Positions 26,191 through 39,057 are shown, numbered from the stretch's first letter. The stretch is DNA of 64,000 nucleotides from Juglans regia (GCF_001411555.2 NC_049916.1:26492558-26556557), one strand, 5' to 3'. A program made the numbers and translations. The notes: a model not told the origin generated them from the letters alone.

Positions 26191-29100
26191 TTAGGACCGC
26201 ATGCCACGAAAGTGAGGAGAAGCAGGGCCGATGGAATTTTGACGAGGTCTTCTCAGAAATGGATGGTCCAATAGCTGAGCTGCAGTAGGCCGATCATTGG
26301 GGTTAACTTGTATGCATTTGAGGATGAAATCACGGGCATCTCTTGATAAGGAATCAGGAACTGGAGGAGGTTTACCCCTGCCAATCATAAATAGTGCTTG
26401 CATCTGTCACACAGAAAAATCTATCGTTACAAAAATTTTCCAGATCCACCTCCAGAGATGGCTACAATGCTCCAATATTATTAGCAAAACTGAGAGCGCT
26501 AGACATTCGACTAGATTTTCTAGGATTACATCTGGAATTACATGGCAATTGAAATGAATGCTTTTACATGATCGAGCACTGTATAATTCCGTGGAGTCTT
26601 TCTTTCCGACACAACTCCACTAAAAAATTGATTTTTTGCCTTTTTATTTATCTCTCCATATTGAAGTTCCTTTCTTACGGGAACAACTCCAGTCTAACAA
26701 TTGTACAGCCTCTAATTGCTGAATGCTCAGTTTGGATTGAGAAACACTCTCAACCCATCTCATCCTATCTCATCATTACAACTTTCACAAATTTCCAAAT
26801 AAAATACAATAAATAATTCAACTTTTTCAAATCTCAAAATAATAATAATAGTAAAAAATAATATTCTAATAATATTTTATTCAACTTTTAACTTTCATCT
26901 TAACTCATCCCATCCCATCTCATTTCATCTCAACTCACTATTCAAACCTAAACTAAATTGGAACATTTCAATGTCAGGCATTCCTATACTAACTGGTATA
27001 AAAAAAATTTAAAAAAATGATTTAAAAAACAGGGGCATGGGCATGAGAGTATGAGATAGCTGGAATACCCAAACATAATTCCAATGCATGTCAACTAACA
27101 TCCCGACGACGTATTTCTTTTTCTTTCTAATCCCATCTTATCTTCTTAAGGCCAACTTCTTCGTAATAAGGTCGTTTTGTGACAAGGTTTCAGCCAATGT
27201 AACGAGTCGTCATTAGTGAGTTTGAAATCAACTTGACCTCTTATAGATGACATAAACTAACAGATATAAAAAATTTAAAAAACTAGATTTATGACCATAC
27301 TAAACGACGATAACAGGGGAAGATTTAAGTAATGCTCCATATATATGAAATGTTATACATACGCCTTCCAAGTGAGAGTACGGTGCCTGGCAAGTCAACA
27401 TCTCCAAAACAGTACATCCAAGGCTCCATATATCAGCTGCAAGCCCATAGCCGTGGTTTTTTAGATTAACAACCTGCAATTGCTGCTCATTGGTTAATCC
27501 TGATTACACAATATTTTTTTATGAATAATAATATACACAATATAGATAAGCATGCATGGAGAATGCTAGGTCCAAGCACATAAATACAAAGGTAGCCTCG
27601 TAAAAATATACACTAGAAACTTGTTTAGTCACACAATAACAAAGTAAAAATTATTGAAGTAAGAAAAGTTTTCAATATTAATAATCTATACAGGCCAGGA
27701 TTAAGCAACAGACCATTGAGTTACCAAGTATTTTAAGTATGCAAATTTGCATTCGGCAATCAGCATTTGAAAATATCACCAGTGCCATCCAGGTTCCATG
27801 AATGAGTCTCAGGCTATGATTGTGGGTGGGGTTGAGGTCGAGCAACCGATAATTTTTTATATCCAGCCAGCATACCACAGTTCAATCTTTTTTTTTTTTT
27901 TTTTGATAAATAAGAGATCAATATTATATATACGAATGAAAGAGGCATATCCTATGTACACGGGAAGTATACAGACATGGTTCAATCTTTCATCATCCAG
28001 GAGGACCTGATTCAGGCACTTGTTGGCACAGAACAAGAAGAGGTGGTGGAGGTGACGGGTATGAACAGAGTCCCATTTGGTGTTTTCAAGATCTTGCGAG
28101 AAAATAAAAAAAAAATAAAAAAACAGATTGACTTTATGGGTGACAGTGTTGCTCTGCATGTGTTGGGGGGGGGGGGGGTTAAGAAGGATCAAAATCGGAA
28201 GGTGGGCTTGGTTGGAGTGGTGGGTTTTGTGTTGTGGATGGACCTTTTCAGGTACATCTTCTACTTTTGGTCTGCATGTCTGACTATTTTTCCAGGCCCA
28301 ATGTTATGTTTGGTGGGTAATTCTCAAAATGTAAATGATCTCTTTCATGTGTTTTTTGTTTACTTTTCTTGAAGAGTTATCATAATGAAGAGAGATATCA
28401 TAACTTGGGGACACAAAAAGAAAAAAAAAAAAGTTAGAAGACTGAAATTTCTGGGCCTATTGTAGAAAACTGAAATAATAACTTCTTTTTTTTATAAGTA
28501 ATAATTTTATTCAAAGAAATAGGCATAAGCCCTAGTACACAGGACGTATACAAAGGAAATACCTACAACTTCCAGAAACAAAAAGAAACTAACACCATAA
28601 AGCTAAAACAGATGCAGAAAATTATCTGCCATTACAAAAGCTTTAGCCCAAGAACTCAAAGTACTCAAGAAAAAAACCCTAAGATCTCCCAAAGAACGTT
28701 CTCTATCTTTGAAGCATCTCTCATTTCTTTCGAGCCAAATGCACCACATAAGACAAAGAGAAATCATTTTCTAAACACTCACCGCCTTCTTACAGCCCTT
28801 CACACCCTTCCACCCTACCATTAAATCCACCACTTCCCTGGGCATTACCCAATGTAATCCTGTCCAACTCAAAACCACGTCCCACAAGAATCTTGACACT
28901 TCGCAGTGAAGGAAAATGTGATTTACAGACTCACCATCCCTTTTGCACAAAACACACCAACCAGCAATAAACAAACCTCTCCTTCTAAAGATTATTAGTA
29001 GTCAATATTTTGCCCAAAGTAGCCACCCAACAGAAAAAAGCAACCTTAGAAGGTACTTTCACTTTCCAAATACTTTTCCAAGGGAATACACAACCTTAGA

Positions 29101-32100
29101 AAACTGAAATAACTAGTTATGGCATGCATCATTTACCCATAATAACTGAAAAGTTAAAAAGAGTTTGGCTATTTGACGCATGCCATAAGTTGTGAGCATA
29201 ACACAACTCAAATGCTTGGCTTTGTATGATAGTATAGTTACACATGTGTGTTACACACAAGTATACGCAACCAATGGCCTCAGCAGCAAAATGCGTAGGG
29301 GTAGGTGGCATCCCTAATTGCATAGTCTAAAATGTGCAGTAAAAATATATTTCAATAGAAAGGAGGCAAACCTCAGGGGCCATCCAGAATGCAGTCCCTT
29401 TGGAAGACTTGACGTCATTCAATTTGGTTGCCTGAGAAGAAAAACAACAAAGTAGTTTATTGTCAGCTAGTTCTATAAACCAAAAGAGTAAGAGGGGAGG
29501 GGAGGGGAGGAGTGGGAGGAGGGGACAGCAATTCTACTGAACAGAGGTACCTTTGCCAACCCAAAATCTGCTAGTTTTACGGATCCACTTGCATCCACCA
29601 ATATGTTAGCGCACTTTATATCCCTTGGAAATTGAAGAGGAAAATAAAAGTTTTAGTAGAAAGCAAATCCGCAAGCTATTCAAAATATGGAAAGAAAGTC
29701 CTTCACCATGTTCTGGTTCAAACATCTGTAACAGATGGTTATTATAATCAGATTTCACCCAATTATATAACTTAACATAGCTAATTACAAATATTTTCTC
29801 CTAGAAACCTAAACATGCGGTCAGCAATACAATAACTTAGTGAGCTATGAGATCGAGGAGGATACCAACTACAAAATTTATGATAAGAAAATATCCAAAA
29901 AATTGGTTGTAATAATCAGTATCACCTGTGAACCACATCCCGATCATGAAGATACATCAATCCATTCAGGATCTGTCTTGTGTAAGCAGAGACTTGAGAA
30001 TCCCTCAACTGATACTTCTTGTAAAGACTTGCAAGTGAGCCTTTTGTTACAAGCTCAAGGAAGATATAAAGCTTACTTTCATCCTGGAATGATCATTTAA
30101 TAAATAAGAAAGAAAAGCTTCCCTGACTTGAACACAAATTTCTGTCAAGAGATTACAACTAGAGACAAAAGAATCAAAACAGAAAATAAAGAATTTTACA
30201 TAACAACATAAAGCCACGTAGATGGTAAAGAAAAAGTGTTGAATCAATAAAATGCTTTAACTGCAAATAAAGAAAAAGCATCACAACGCCCAGAGATGAT
30301 AGGGATTGCATTAACCTTCCTGCAGATTCATCATAGATGTGATGGTCAAGAAAATGTTCTATAAGCAGGAAACTGTGATTCTAATTCCCAGAATGTACAT
30401 TGGAAAGAAAAAATAAATTAAGTAACACAGAAGAAGCAAACCTTGTCTGTACCGAGATACTGAACTATATTATCATGTTGAAATTGACTTAGAAGATAAA
30501 TCTCCTGAAGCAAGTAACCAGGGTGTTAGGAAAATTATTACCAATATGAAGTAATAGCTTTGGAGACTAATTGAAGTATTGAATTGGAATTAACTTTTTT
30601 ATGTGGAAAGCAAAAGAAGGAACAATGATCCACAGGTAATGACTACTAGAACTAGACTAACTCTTTTTCACCTGCTCAAGTTGGAAAATGCTCTGCTTGC
30701 CCTGGCTTCCTTGATCCAGCAAGGAAACCTCCTTTACAGCAAAAAAGAAGCCATCTCTGCAGAAAAATACTAGAGACGTGTGAGAGAGAGACAGACAGAG
30801 AAACAGAGGCGGGGTAGACGGAAAAGCTGAAAAAATAGCAAGTAACAACAGTCAATCAGAATTAACTGCTTATAAGTTTTTGAGGTTTCATACCCAAACT
30901 CCGAGATTATAAAAAAATGGTTTGTTTAAAAAATGAATATAGTAGAGACAGGTACGAGAAAAAAATCACTTTGCTAAAGATGGAAAGTAAAATAAGACAA
31001 AAGTCAAGGTACTGGAAAAAAAATCTGGTTATCTATTCGAGGAGACATCTTAAATGGTGGGTTCCATTTTTCTTTTCATGAAGTCAGCGTTATAAATATT
31101 CGAGTAACTACGTATGATTTGAGGTGCAGCAACTCGGCCCCTTGGGCAGCACCTAGTCCCATACCCTACAACAGCTTAACTCCAGTCCTGATTACTTCTC
31201 TAGAGATGATTGATTATCCACAAGAATCTTAACTTTTCCAGCAAAGGACGCTATGAAACGCTATTAAGAAGTTCATCTAAAGTTCAGTTGAGTTATGCCA
31301 CAACATCTTTTCCACCACTTTCGACGCTTGGTAGAAAAATAGAGAGGCAATGGAATTTAAAACGCGAAGGTAATTTCCAAATCTAACAACAAAATCCGAC
31401 TATGAACCAATAAACTAACAGATCAGAGGATGTATCGTTACCATACGAGTACTTCCGATATTATTCTATCTTTATGAAGCTAGGGATTAATCCTAAATTC
31501 AAAATTCCTGTCTTACTTCCAATGCACTTAAATTGCTCTCCCATCTTAGGAAACTTCCTTCCAAAGTATAAGACATAACTAACCACCAATGGAATTATCC
31601 TCGGTTCAATTCACCCTATTACGTGATTACAGATCAATCCTTTACAGGTGACCTTATAAGTTCCACTACAACTTTACAAGTCTAGCGTCCTGACTATATA
31701 GCTCAACCTGAAACCGATCAAGTTGCAACAAATCGCTCTTAACAACTGTTCGCCCGGCACACACAATCTTGACCTTAAACTTTTTCATGCTTTTTTAACC
31801 CCGTCATTGCATTTTATAAGACAAAGGGTTAACAACTAATACATTTAATGGCATCCACGTTGTCAATCCACTTGCCGACGCCCATTCCCCAATTTCTACT
31901 GAAACCATCTTTGAATAGAGTAAAACTAGCACAAGAGCTACGAAAAAAATTCCAAATCATAGACTAATAAGTTTCATCGCTTAATCCAAATCATAGAGTA
32001 GGAAGTTTCATCGCTTACTCAGTGAAGCCCTCATACACGGTTCCGAAAGACCCACTTCCCAGAAGTTCACCCTTTTGCCACGACGTAATGGAGCGTCTGA

Positions 32101-32971
32101 ACTGTCCACTGGGTGAAATGGTATACACCATAATCACGCTAGATGCATGGATAGTAGCCTCGTGATCATCATTAGCATTACTATTATCATCCGATCTAGG
32201 AGAACAAGATTGGAAACGACAGTCGGTCTCCTCGTCCGACTCTTTCCTCTTGCCAATTTCCCCACTAGACTCCCCATTCTCTTCAATTACATCGTCTTCA
32301 TCCGAAAAGCTAACATCCACATCGCGACTAGGCGGATTGGAAACGACGTCGTCTCGAGGAGCAAATGAATTTAGTATATCCCAAGTGGAGCTCACGTTAT
32401 CCACCATTGGACGCATCATCACCGGCGGCGGACTCAGGAACGGAGGCCGGGAGCCCTTGATTCCTCCACTTGGCCCCACAGTAACCGAATCAGAAATAAC
32501 CTTAAGTCTGCTCTCGAGTTTAGCCGAACTCGAACTACTCTGCTTGGCGGCGTTGGCGCACTCCGCACTGAGTCTAACCCTGGCTTGAAATTCAGCTGAA
32601 AAATCGTCTTCGGGCTCCGGTTGAGCCGGTTTAGCGGAAGAGGTGTGATCTCGGAGGCGAGAGCGGGAGGCGAGGTCAGAGGAAGAGCGGGCCTTTTGGG
32701 CCTCCCAGGCGGCGGCAGGGATAGAGAAGTCGTCGGGACCGGAAAGCCCTAAAGAGCGGCAAATGAGTTCAAATTCGCCTTCTATGCCTCTGACTCGAAA
32801 GCTAGTTTGTTTCGCGTAGAGGTCGAGAGAGCGAGACCGGAGACCGGAGGCCGACGAAGACTGGTCATGGTCGAATGTCGAGGAAGGGGACGGCGGCGCG
32901 TAGTAGTCGACGTTCCTGATAGCGTTTCGGCGCTCGAGTTTGGGTCTTAGACGGTTTTGCTTGGAGCCCAT
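26191..32971 (-). CDS. MEKK1-type mitogen-activated protein kinase kinase kinase
   Basis: A MAPKKK of the plant MEKK group, which phosphorylates MAPKKs in stress and immune signalling. Eight minus-strand exons join in frame: 32971-32019, 30756-30672, 30504-30442, 30083-29926, 29623-29551, 29431-29372, 27473-27363 and 26403-26191 (1716 nt, 571 residues). Residues 1 to about 290 are a Ser-rich regulatory region, including the conserved-looking GEFELICRSLGLSGPDDF and an acidic stretch. The catalytic domain runs from about residue 293 to 550: glycine loop GSGSFG (305-310), Lys326 in FAVKEV, H419-R420-D421 with Asn426, DFG at 439-441, and WMAPEV with APE at 462-464. GTAFWMAPEV and the Trp just before the glycine loop (ITSWQKGELLGSG) are typical of MEKK1-4. 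All catalytic residues are intact. The C-terminus is short (GMRS). The assignment to MEKK1 itself is by resemblance. Confidence 0.95.
26729..26954 (+). mobile_element. MITE of the 19018 family, in last MAPKKK intron
   Basis: It starts AGTTTGGATTGAG and ends CAAACCTAAACT, imperfect inverted ends. The inside carries the family's CATCTCATCC runs, AATAATTCAACTTTTTCAAAT and a CACTATTCAAAC end. It lies between MAPKKK exons 8 and 7. Confidence 0.6.
27891..27979 (-). mobile_element. 89-bp LINE/SINE 3'-end insertion with 11-bp target duplication
   Basis: GTTCAATCTTT flanks both sides (27880-27890 and 27980-27990). The insert begins with a poly-T run, so the element is on the minus strand, and holds a GTATACTTCCCGTGTACATAG-like LINE tail. 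It lies in MAPKKK intron 6. Confidence 0.8.
28165..28178 (+). repeat. run of 14 G
   Basis: A homopolymer of 14 consecutive G in MAPKKK intron 6. It could form a G-quadruplex on the plus strand, or it may mark an assembly-sensitive site. Confidence 0.8.
28479..29096 (-). mobile_element. 5'-truncated L1-type LINE with perfect 16-bp target duplication
   Basis: TAGAAAACTGAAATAA occurs at 28463-28478 and 29097-29112, flanking a 618-bp insert. The minus strand reads a zinc-binding reverse-transcriptase C-terminal segment (CVLCKRDGESVNHIFLHCEVSRFLWD), then non-coding tail and a poly-A end at 28485-28497. It is a dead, 5'-truncated copy inside MAPKKK intron 6. Confidence 0.88.
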
Positions 32972-33006
32972 GCCCTCTGTTTCTGAAGATGGAAGGAATA
33001 ACCGTC

Positions 33007-33048
33007 GAGAGAGAGAGAGAGAGAGAGAGGGAGGGAGGGAGGGAGAGG
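33007..33048 (+). repeat. GA/GGGA repeat in the MAPKKK 5' leader
   Basis: A GA run changes into GGGA repeats. It starts about 35 bp before the MAPKKK ATG on the opposite strand, so the leader RNA would carry CT/TCCC repeats. Confidence 0.8.
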
Positions 33049-35477
33049 TGGTCCTGGTGGAAAGCGTACAATGGATATGGAGACAGAGATAATTGTCGTT
33101 TAAAGCATCGGCGTGACCAGTCGTTCCAACTTCGCTGTGCTTCTAAAAGAGTAACGATATTCCCAATATATTATACAATATAATACATAATAATATTATA
33201 AAAATATTCTTCATTTAAAATATAATTATACAAGATATTATAAAAAATATTATTTATAAATCATTTTCTATTTCTAAATACATTAGTGTTCTATTTTTAA
33301 TATAAATATATATATAATAAGATTTGATTAATAAATTTTTCTATCAAATCATATGTCACATGAAAATATTTTTCTTTATTAAATATTTGAGAAAAACACA
33401 TAAACGGTCTAGTACGATACTCATTTTCACACTAGCCGGATTTTAACATGTTTAAAATATATTTGTTTTACAATGTATTACATCTTATTGAATTAACTTT
33501 ATTCTTTTTCCTCTTATCTCCCCTCCCTATTCTCCTCTTCCCTTTCAATCTCTGATTCTCTTCTTCCATTTTAATTCTCCTCTTCATGATTATCCCTCTC
33601 CCTTTTCAATTCCCGATTATTCTCTCCCATTTCGATTCTCTATTCTTTCTCTCCCCTCCCGATTATTATTTTCTTCTCCCATCTCGATTCTCTTATTTCT
33701 CTCCTCACCCCTTTTTCCTTTCTCTATTCTCTCCCATACGCCCTATTGTATTGTGTTTTAAGATTCTTCTATTATTCTTATGCTGACCATTAGCACTAAA
33801 TCTTATATTGTGTTTTGCAGGATTCATAAGAAATAGCCTATTAAATCCACCAAAACTCAAACTATAATTAGGGTTCCTAACATGGTAATTTATTGAACTT
33901 CTCTACAAGATAATGATGAGGGGGATCGTGAGCATATAGATAAGATAAATTAGGGTTTGGAAGGTTTTGTGTATGATATTTCCCAAAAATCATTTTGAAT
34001 TAGAGGCTCATAATTTCTCACATTTTTTCAACAACCAAACAAAAATTACCAAATCAAAATTTAGTTTATCTAATCTCATAGAGCTACAAATTTATTCAAC
34101 CAACAAGGAGATTTCGAAGGACGGCAAGAGCAGGCTAACGGGGGAGGAAGGGAGGAGAGAGAATATAACATAAGAGAGATATCTTGAGCACACAATACTT
34201 AGGAGAACACAAAAATTGTGATCTGTTGCATGTGGGTCTTTTCTCAATACTATTGAAAGTCATACGTGAGAGTTGCTTATTTGCTGGTGTAAAAGAACAT
34301 GCGACATCTAATCGGTCCCAAGTGTCTCCCAAAATATTTTATCTACCCGACTTATAAATTAAATTTATTAAATTTATAATTGTAATAAACAATATTCTTT
34401 TTCTATATATTTATATTATTCGTATGGATATTTCTCAATGACATAGACAAGTGCACGTTACGATGGAGGGAGGAAGAGAAACGTTGATAGACTATGTTTC
34501 TGTCTACTTCAGGAAAAAAAAACGTTTCTGTTTCTGTTTCTGTGGGATTGCATTTACTGGAACGACTTTTTCCATTGTCCAGACGCTCATCATATTATTC
34601 TTCTCTGGTGTGTTGCCAAGTGGCACGCCGTCGCTCTCTATCATCAACATTAGGAATCCCATGGGAATATTCATGCTCATATTTACTTAAGTACGTGAAC
34701 ACGTGATTGTTGATAAAATCAGATACTTCTCCACGTTATCTTATAAATTTTAATTTTTGTGTAAAAAATAAAAAATAAAAAGGTGAGAATGGATGGTATA
34801 AATTCCCCATTTGAACGTGAATCACGAAGGATGGCAATTTCTCACTACCCTCTAATAAGATAGAGAAATTCTATTTACAATCTTTAAATAAAAATTACAT
34901 ATACAAATCCATCATTAAATAGAAAAAAATTATCATTTTAATAAAAATATTATTATAATTTTAAAAAAATTTAAAGATAAAATTAAATAGATTTATAATA
35001 TAATCCTCATTTGAAGACTATATGTAACATTACTCAATAAAAAAATATACACTTGATCATGAGTGAGTTTGACTTTGGTGTTTAATTTATAGAACGAAAT
35101 AAATAGTATTTATTTAGTTTAAAATGTTATATAATTTAATTATTTTACTTGTCAATTTAACATGAAGATAAATATTATAGCCATTAAGATATTTAAAAAA
35201 AATCTCATAAATTAGCGTGATTTTATGTGATACATTATATATATTTTAAAATAAAAGTAAAGTTATATTTTAACGTACCATATTAAATCATGTCAGCTTA
35301 TAAGTTTATTTTTATAAAATATTTTTATGAATAAAACACTTCTCGAATATGAAATGACGAAGATATCATGTATTAGTCTCGTGGAACTTGCGGATTGAAG
35401 AGGTTAACTACACCTATCCTGATTCCTGAACTTATAAGCACTAGATGTATGTTACAATAATGCGTTGCTCGATTAAG
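33049..35477. other. AT-rich spacer
   Basis: No gene was recognised. A CT-rich stretch at 33500-33740 (TCTCCTCTTCCC and TTTCTCTCCTC runs) resembles a leader, but no coding exon follows. The rest is AT-rich with no clear boundaries. Confidence 0.4.
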
Positions 35478-36640
35478 GGGATGTTTGGAAGTAGTTTATA
35501 TCTCATCATATCTCATATCATCTCATATCATCTATTTCTCAAACATTACTCAAATATAAACACTCGCAAACTAATCATTACAAGTTTCTAAAAATTTCAA
35601 ATTAAAAATAAGAAACAATTTAACTTTTTTAAATTTAAAAATAAAGATAATATTTTAACAATATTTTAACTTAATAATATTTTTTCTTCAAATTTGTTAT
35701 TTTATTTCCTAAAACCCCATAAAACATTCTCAAATTATTTAATTACTCCTTCACAGATTTGGCTTGAGGGGTGGGAGCTTCGGCTCCCTTCCCCTCTCTC
35801 CCTCCTCCTCCTCCTCCATCTATTCTCTTATATGTAGTCTTTGTTTTGTGTTTTTATATATTTTCAGACAAAATAAGAGTGAATCGCTGATTTGGGTCTT
35901 CCCGCCGGCACAGGCCAGCACGCGCCCAGCCATGGTGATGCCCTACCACCGATCTTAAAGACCACTGAGTGCCGCAACAATCGGAGTGGTGAATAGCCCG
36001 CACGCGCGGCTCAAAGTTTCGGCGTCGTTTGGCGCGTGGCCTTCACGCACCACTCGGGAGCCCTCTGCCAACACCACGCGCAGCGTTTCTGGAGTCTGTG
36101 AGTCCGAGATCTCTAAGGTCGACTGGCGGTTCCCTTCCCAGAGTGGCACGTGTACTGCACGCGCCACATCAGCCTTTGTGTTCCGTTTTCTTTTGTTGCA
36201 GTATTTTTCTTTGTAGTTTTCTTTGTGTAATGTAGTTTCTAGGTTAATAAAAATCTTAAAAAAATTAGTACCTTCGGATTTTGGTCCGAATGGAATATTA
36301 GTCCCCCCTCCGCGTTGACAGGGTTGTTGGGGTTTGGTATACCCTACCCTGCTTAGACGGGGTATGGGGCTTTATATTCTCTATCGCGGACAGATGTGGT
36401 ATTTTCTCTAAAAATCTAGGTCTTTAGAGATTTACTGTCTGGACTAGACCATGTCAGTCACGAAAGTGTACTGGGAAGATATTAACGATTGTAATTGATT
36501 TGTTTTTCAAATCAACTTTGTAAGTCCTCTCTTAATAAAGGTTAACACCCGTTTACTAAAAAAAAAAAAAAATTACTATTCACAAACTATCTTACTATTA
36601 TTCATAAATTTCTCATATCATCTAATTCTCCAAACAAATC
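35478..36640 (+). mobile_element. MITE of the 19018 family split by a retroposon
   Basis: The left half (35478 to about 35760) starts GGATGTTTGGAAG and carries ATCTCATATCATC runs. The right half (about 36572-36640) has TTACTATTCACAAAC, TTCTCATATCATC and the end CTCCAAACAAATC. Together they make one family member. The middle is foreign (35761-36571). Confidence 0.6.
35761..36571 (+). mobile_element. unidentified ~0.8-kb retroposon with poly-A tail
   Basis: The insert interrupts a MITE and ends in an A run (36558-36571). It has near-matching flanks: AATTACTCCTTCACAG on the left and AAATTACTATTCACAAAC on the right, the likely target duplication. The 5' end holds a strong hairpin GGGAGC-TTCG-GCTCCC. 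The body is GC-richer than its surroundings, with open frames on both strands that resemble nothing known to me. Near 36270 a second hairpin (TTCGGA...TCCGAA) occurs. AATAAA motifs lie before the tail. It may be a long SINE-like or retro-copied RNA. Confidence 0.5.
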
Positions 36641-36917
36641 TTTCTTATTAAGAGATAAAAGAGTTTAGGATATAAACTATGTGCTAAAAACATGCAAATA
36701 TACGTTGGTATTTTTAATTTCTAATCATTAAATATGCCGTTATTTGCCTACACACGTGTATATATATCACTGTTTTTATTTTATTTTATTATTATTATAG
36801 TTACATATGGACTATAGTTTGTTGGTAGATGAGAAAATAGTGGAAACACAGGCCATTCGGCCGAAGTTCACCTTGCACACATTCTTGGTAGGTGATGCCG
36901 GAGATAAAGGGCTTAGG

Positions 36918-37246
36918 GCTGTGTTTGGTTTCATAATTTATTTGAAAATAATTTGATATTTATTTAATAAATTAAATTATGCCATATCAACAATGTGAAT
37001 ATGTATTTATCTACATCGATTTATACATATGATTTTTTTAAAAATATGTATACAAATCCAAAATTTGAAGTAGTTTCTCATTTTCACAAAGCTCAAAAAA
37101 ATTTCATTTTTGTTTTAAATTTCTCAAAATATAATAAATAATTTAATTTTTTCAATTTTTAAAATAAAAAATAATACTATAATAATATTTTATTCAACTT
37201 TTAATAAAATATCTCATTTTATTTGAACTGAGTAATCAAACAAGCT
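36918..37246 (+). mobile_element. MITE of the 19018 family
   Basis: Left end GCTGTGTTTGGTTTC, right end GTAATCAAACAAGC, imperfect inverted repeats. The inside has AATAATTTAATTTTTTCAAT and AATAATATTTTATTCAAC as in the other members. No ORF is present. Confidence 0.5.
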
Positions 37247-38762
37247 AAAAATGGAATTGATAAATATTAAAAAATCGAATATAATATATTTATTACGATT
37301 AATGCTACTTATCATCTTAATTCTCATAATCCTCTTATTATTCTATGATGTGGTATTAAATGATCGGAGATTATTTATTATATTTTATTTGTGAACCTAT
37401 CATCTAATGTTACATCAAGAGATGATGAGAGAATGATGAAAAAATAAATGATGAATAGATTTTTTTATTTACCAATGCTAGGGAGCTCGTTTTGGGCTCT
37501 CGATTTTTTTGCCCGATTGGTTTTTTTAAATTTTTTTTTTGTTTTTTTGTTTGACAATTTTTTCACATTATTTTTTTAATACGTTTAAATATTAAAAAAA
37601 AATTCATAATATTATTAAATAATATTTTCTTAATCATTAAAAAAACTAAAAAACTATTGTTAAAAAAATTAAATTAATTATAATAATAATATTTTAAAAT
37701 TTAAAAAAATTATAATAATAAATTAAGATGGAATTGGAAAGTTGGATCAAACTAATATATGATTTTGGGATCGAGACGATGAAAGCGGCGTCGTACGTCT
37801 GTGTTAGCTTTTTAAAAAGCAAGTAGTAGACTTGGACAAAAGGCAGTCGTTTAGCCAACCTCCAACACTTAACACACACTGTTCACACACAAAACTTGCT
37901 CTCTAATCTTCCCTCCCTCTCCCGCCCGTCGCGGCATAAGCAAAGCAGATCGAGGATTCGAGACTCTCAAGAGTGCCTTCCAACTCTTCGTTCGTTTCTC
38001 TCTCTGGAACCTAATCTCAGACTCGAATTACTTTTGTTTTTTGTTATGAACTCCGCACTTCTCTTTTCTGGTCTCTAGATTTCGAAAGAAACCTCTTTTG
38101 CCTTCCTTCACGCAGTTCTTATTGGCTTGTTCTTGCTGATTCGCTGCGTCGCACTGCTTCGCATTGAGATGGGTGCGAAGCCTCGAGAAGCGCATGATTG
38201 GGGGCTCCGTTACACGCGAGTTTGATTGATCTCATCGGTTCTTTCTTTCCAACGGCTCGTCAGTCGTGCTCGGTCACTTCAATCCTTCTACAGATACATG
38301 CTGGCCTCTCTTTCTCTCCTCTGTTCCATGTCCAGGCCCTAGGTCCAGGGAAGTTTTATTGCCTTTCTAGGGCTCGCAATTATTGGGCTTTGGTTTTCGT
38401 GTTATTTACTATAACTGGTGTGGGTCCTCGCCCATGTATCAGGAATAGCTCGGTTTCGCTCATGCTCATCTAAGGGACGTGCGTTGGTCATTTTCTCAAA
38501 CAGTGTTGGCCGAGATGACCGTCTTCTCGGTCTGTTCTCCTTGGATTTTAGAAGCCCGTATTGACCAATTTTGCTTGTTCCTGGAAACACTTTCTGTCCA
38601 AGTGTTCTTTGTTAGAAGCATTTCCTTGAGTTTATAGATGTTTTTCAAGTATTTGATTGATTGGGGTTGCTATTGAATTGTGGTTTTCTTGACCAATTTC
38701 TTTGTTATTTATAGTATATAGTGTATACTGTATAGGGAGGCGAATATATATAGATATACATT

Positions 38763-38806
<44 letters not shown>

Positions 38807-39057
38807 AATTTCTGTGTACAGGACACTTTTGAAGAATTTGGGTTTTGGAATTTCGATTGAGATCAGCACTGACGTGTTTTCTTTGGGGGTATATGCGAAG
38901 CGAGCTTTGGTGTTGACTGAAAGTGAGTTTAAAGTGAGGTTGCGTGATTATTTATGTCTTTAGAGAAGTGCTTAAAACCATCGAGGGGAAGTTGAGAGTT
39001 TTACACAAGAAAAATTGGGGTCCGTTGAATTTTCTTTGATCATGATTGAGACAAGTT
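37247..39057 (+). promoter_or_regulatory. promoter and long 5' leader region of the vasculin-like gene
   Basis: From about 37860 the sequence becomes GC-richer and CT-rich (TCTTCCCTCCCTCTCCCGCCC), as expected for a transcription start. A leader of about 1.2 kb, possibly with an intron, leads to the ATG at 39058. It contains a long GA repeat (38764-38803). Positions 37247-37850 are AT-rich spacer with a weak palindromic element at about 37305-37455. Confidence 0.4.
38764..38803 (+). repeat. (GA)n microsatellite
   Basis: About 20 uninterrupted GA units in the probable leader region of the vasculin-like gene. Confidence 0.9.

Noticed and set aside
32147..32588. Plus-strand open frames across the MAPKKK first exon
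   Set aside because: They are shadows of the well-supported minus-strand coding exon.
33500..33740. CT-rich stretch resembling a transcribed leader
   Set aside because: No TATA-like box at the right distance and no coding exon follows; it may be simple-sequence DNA.
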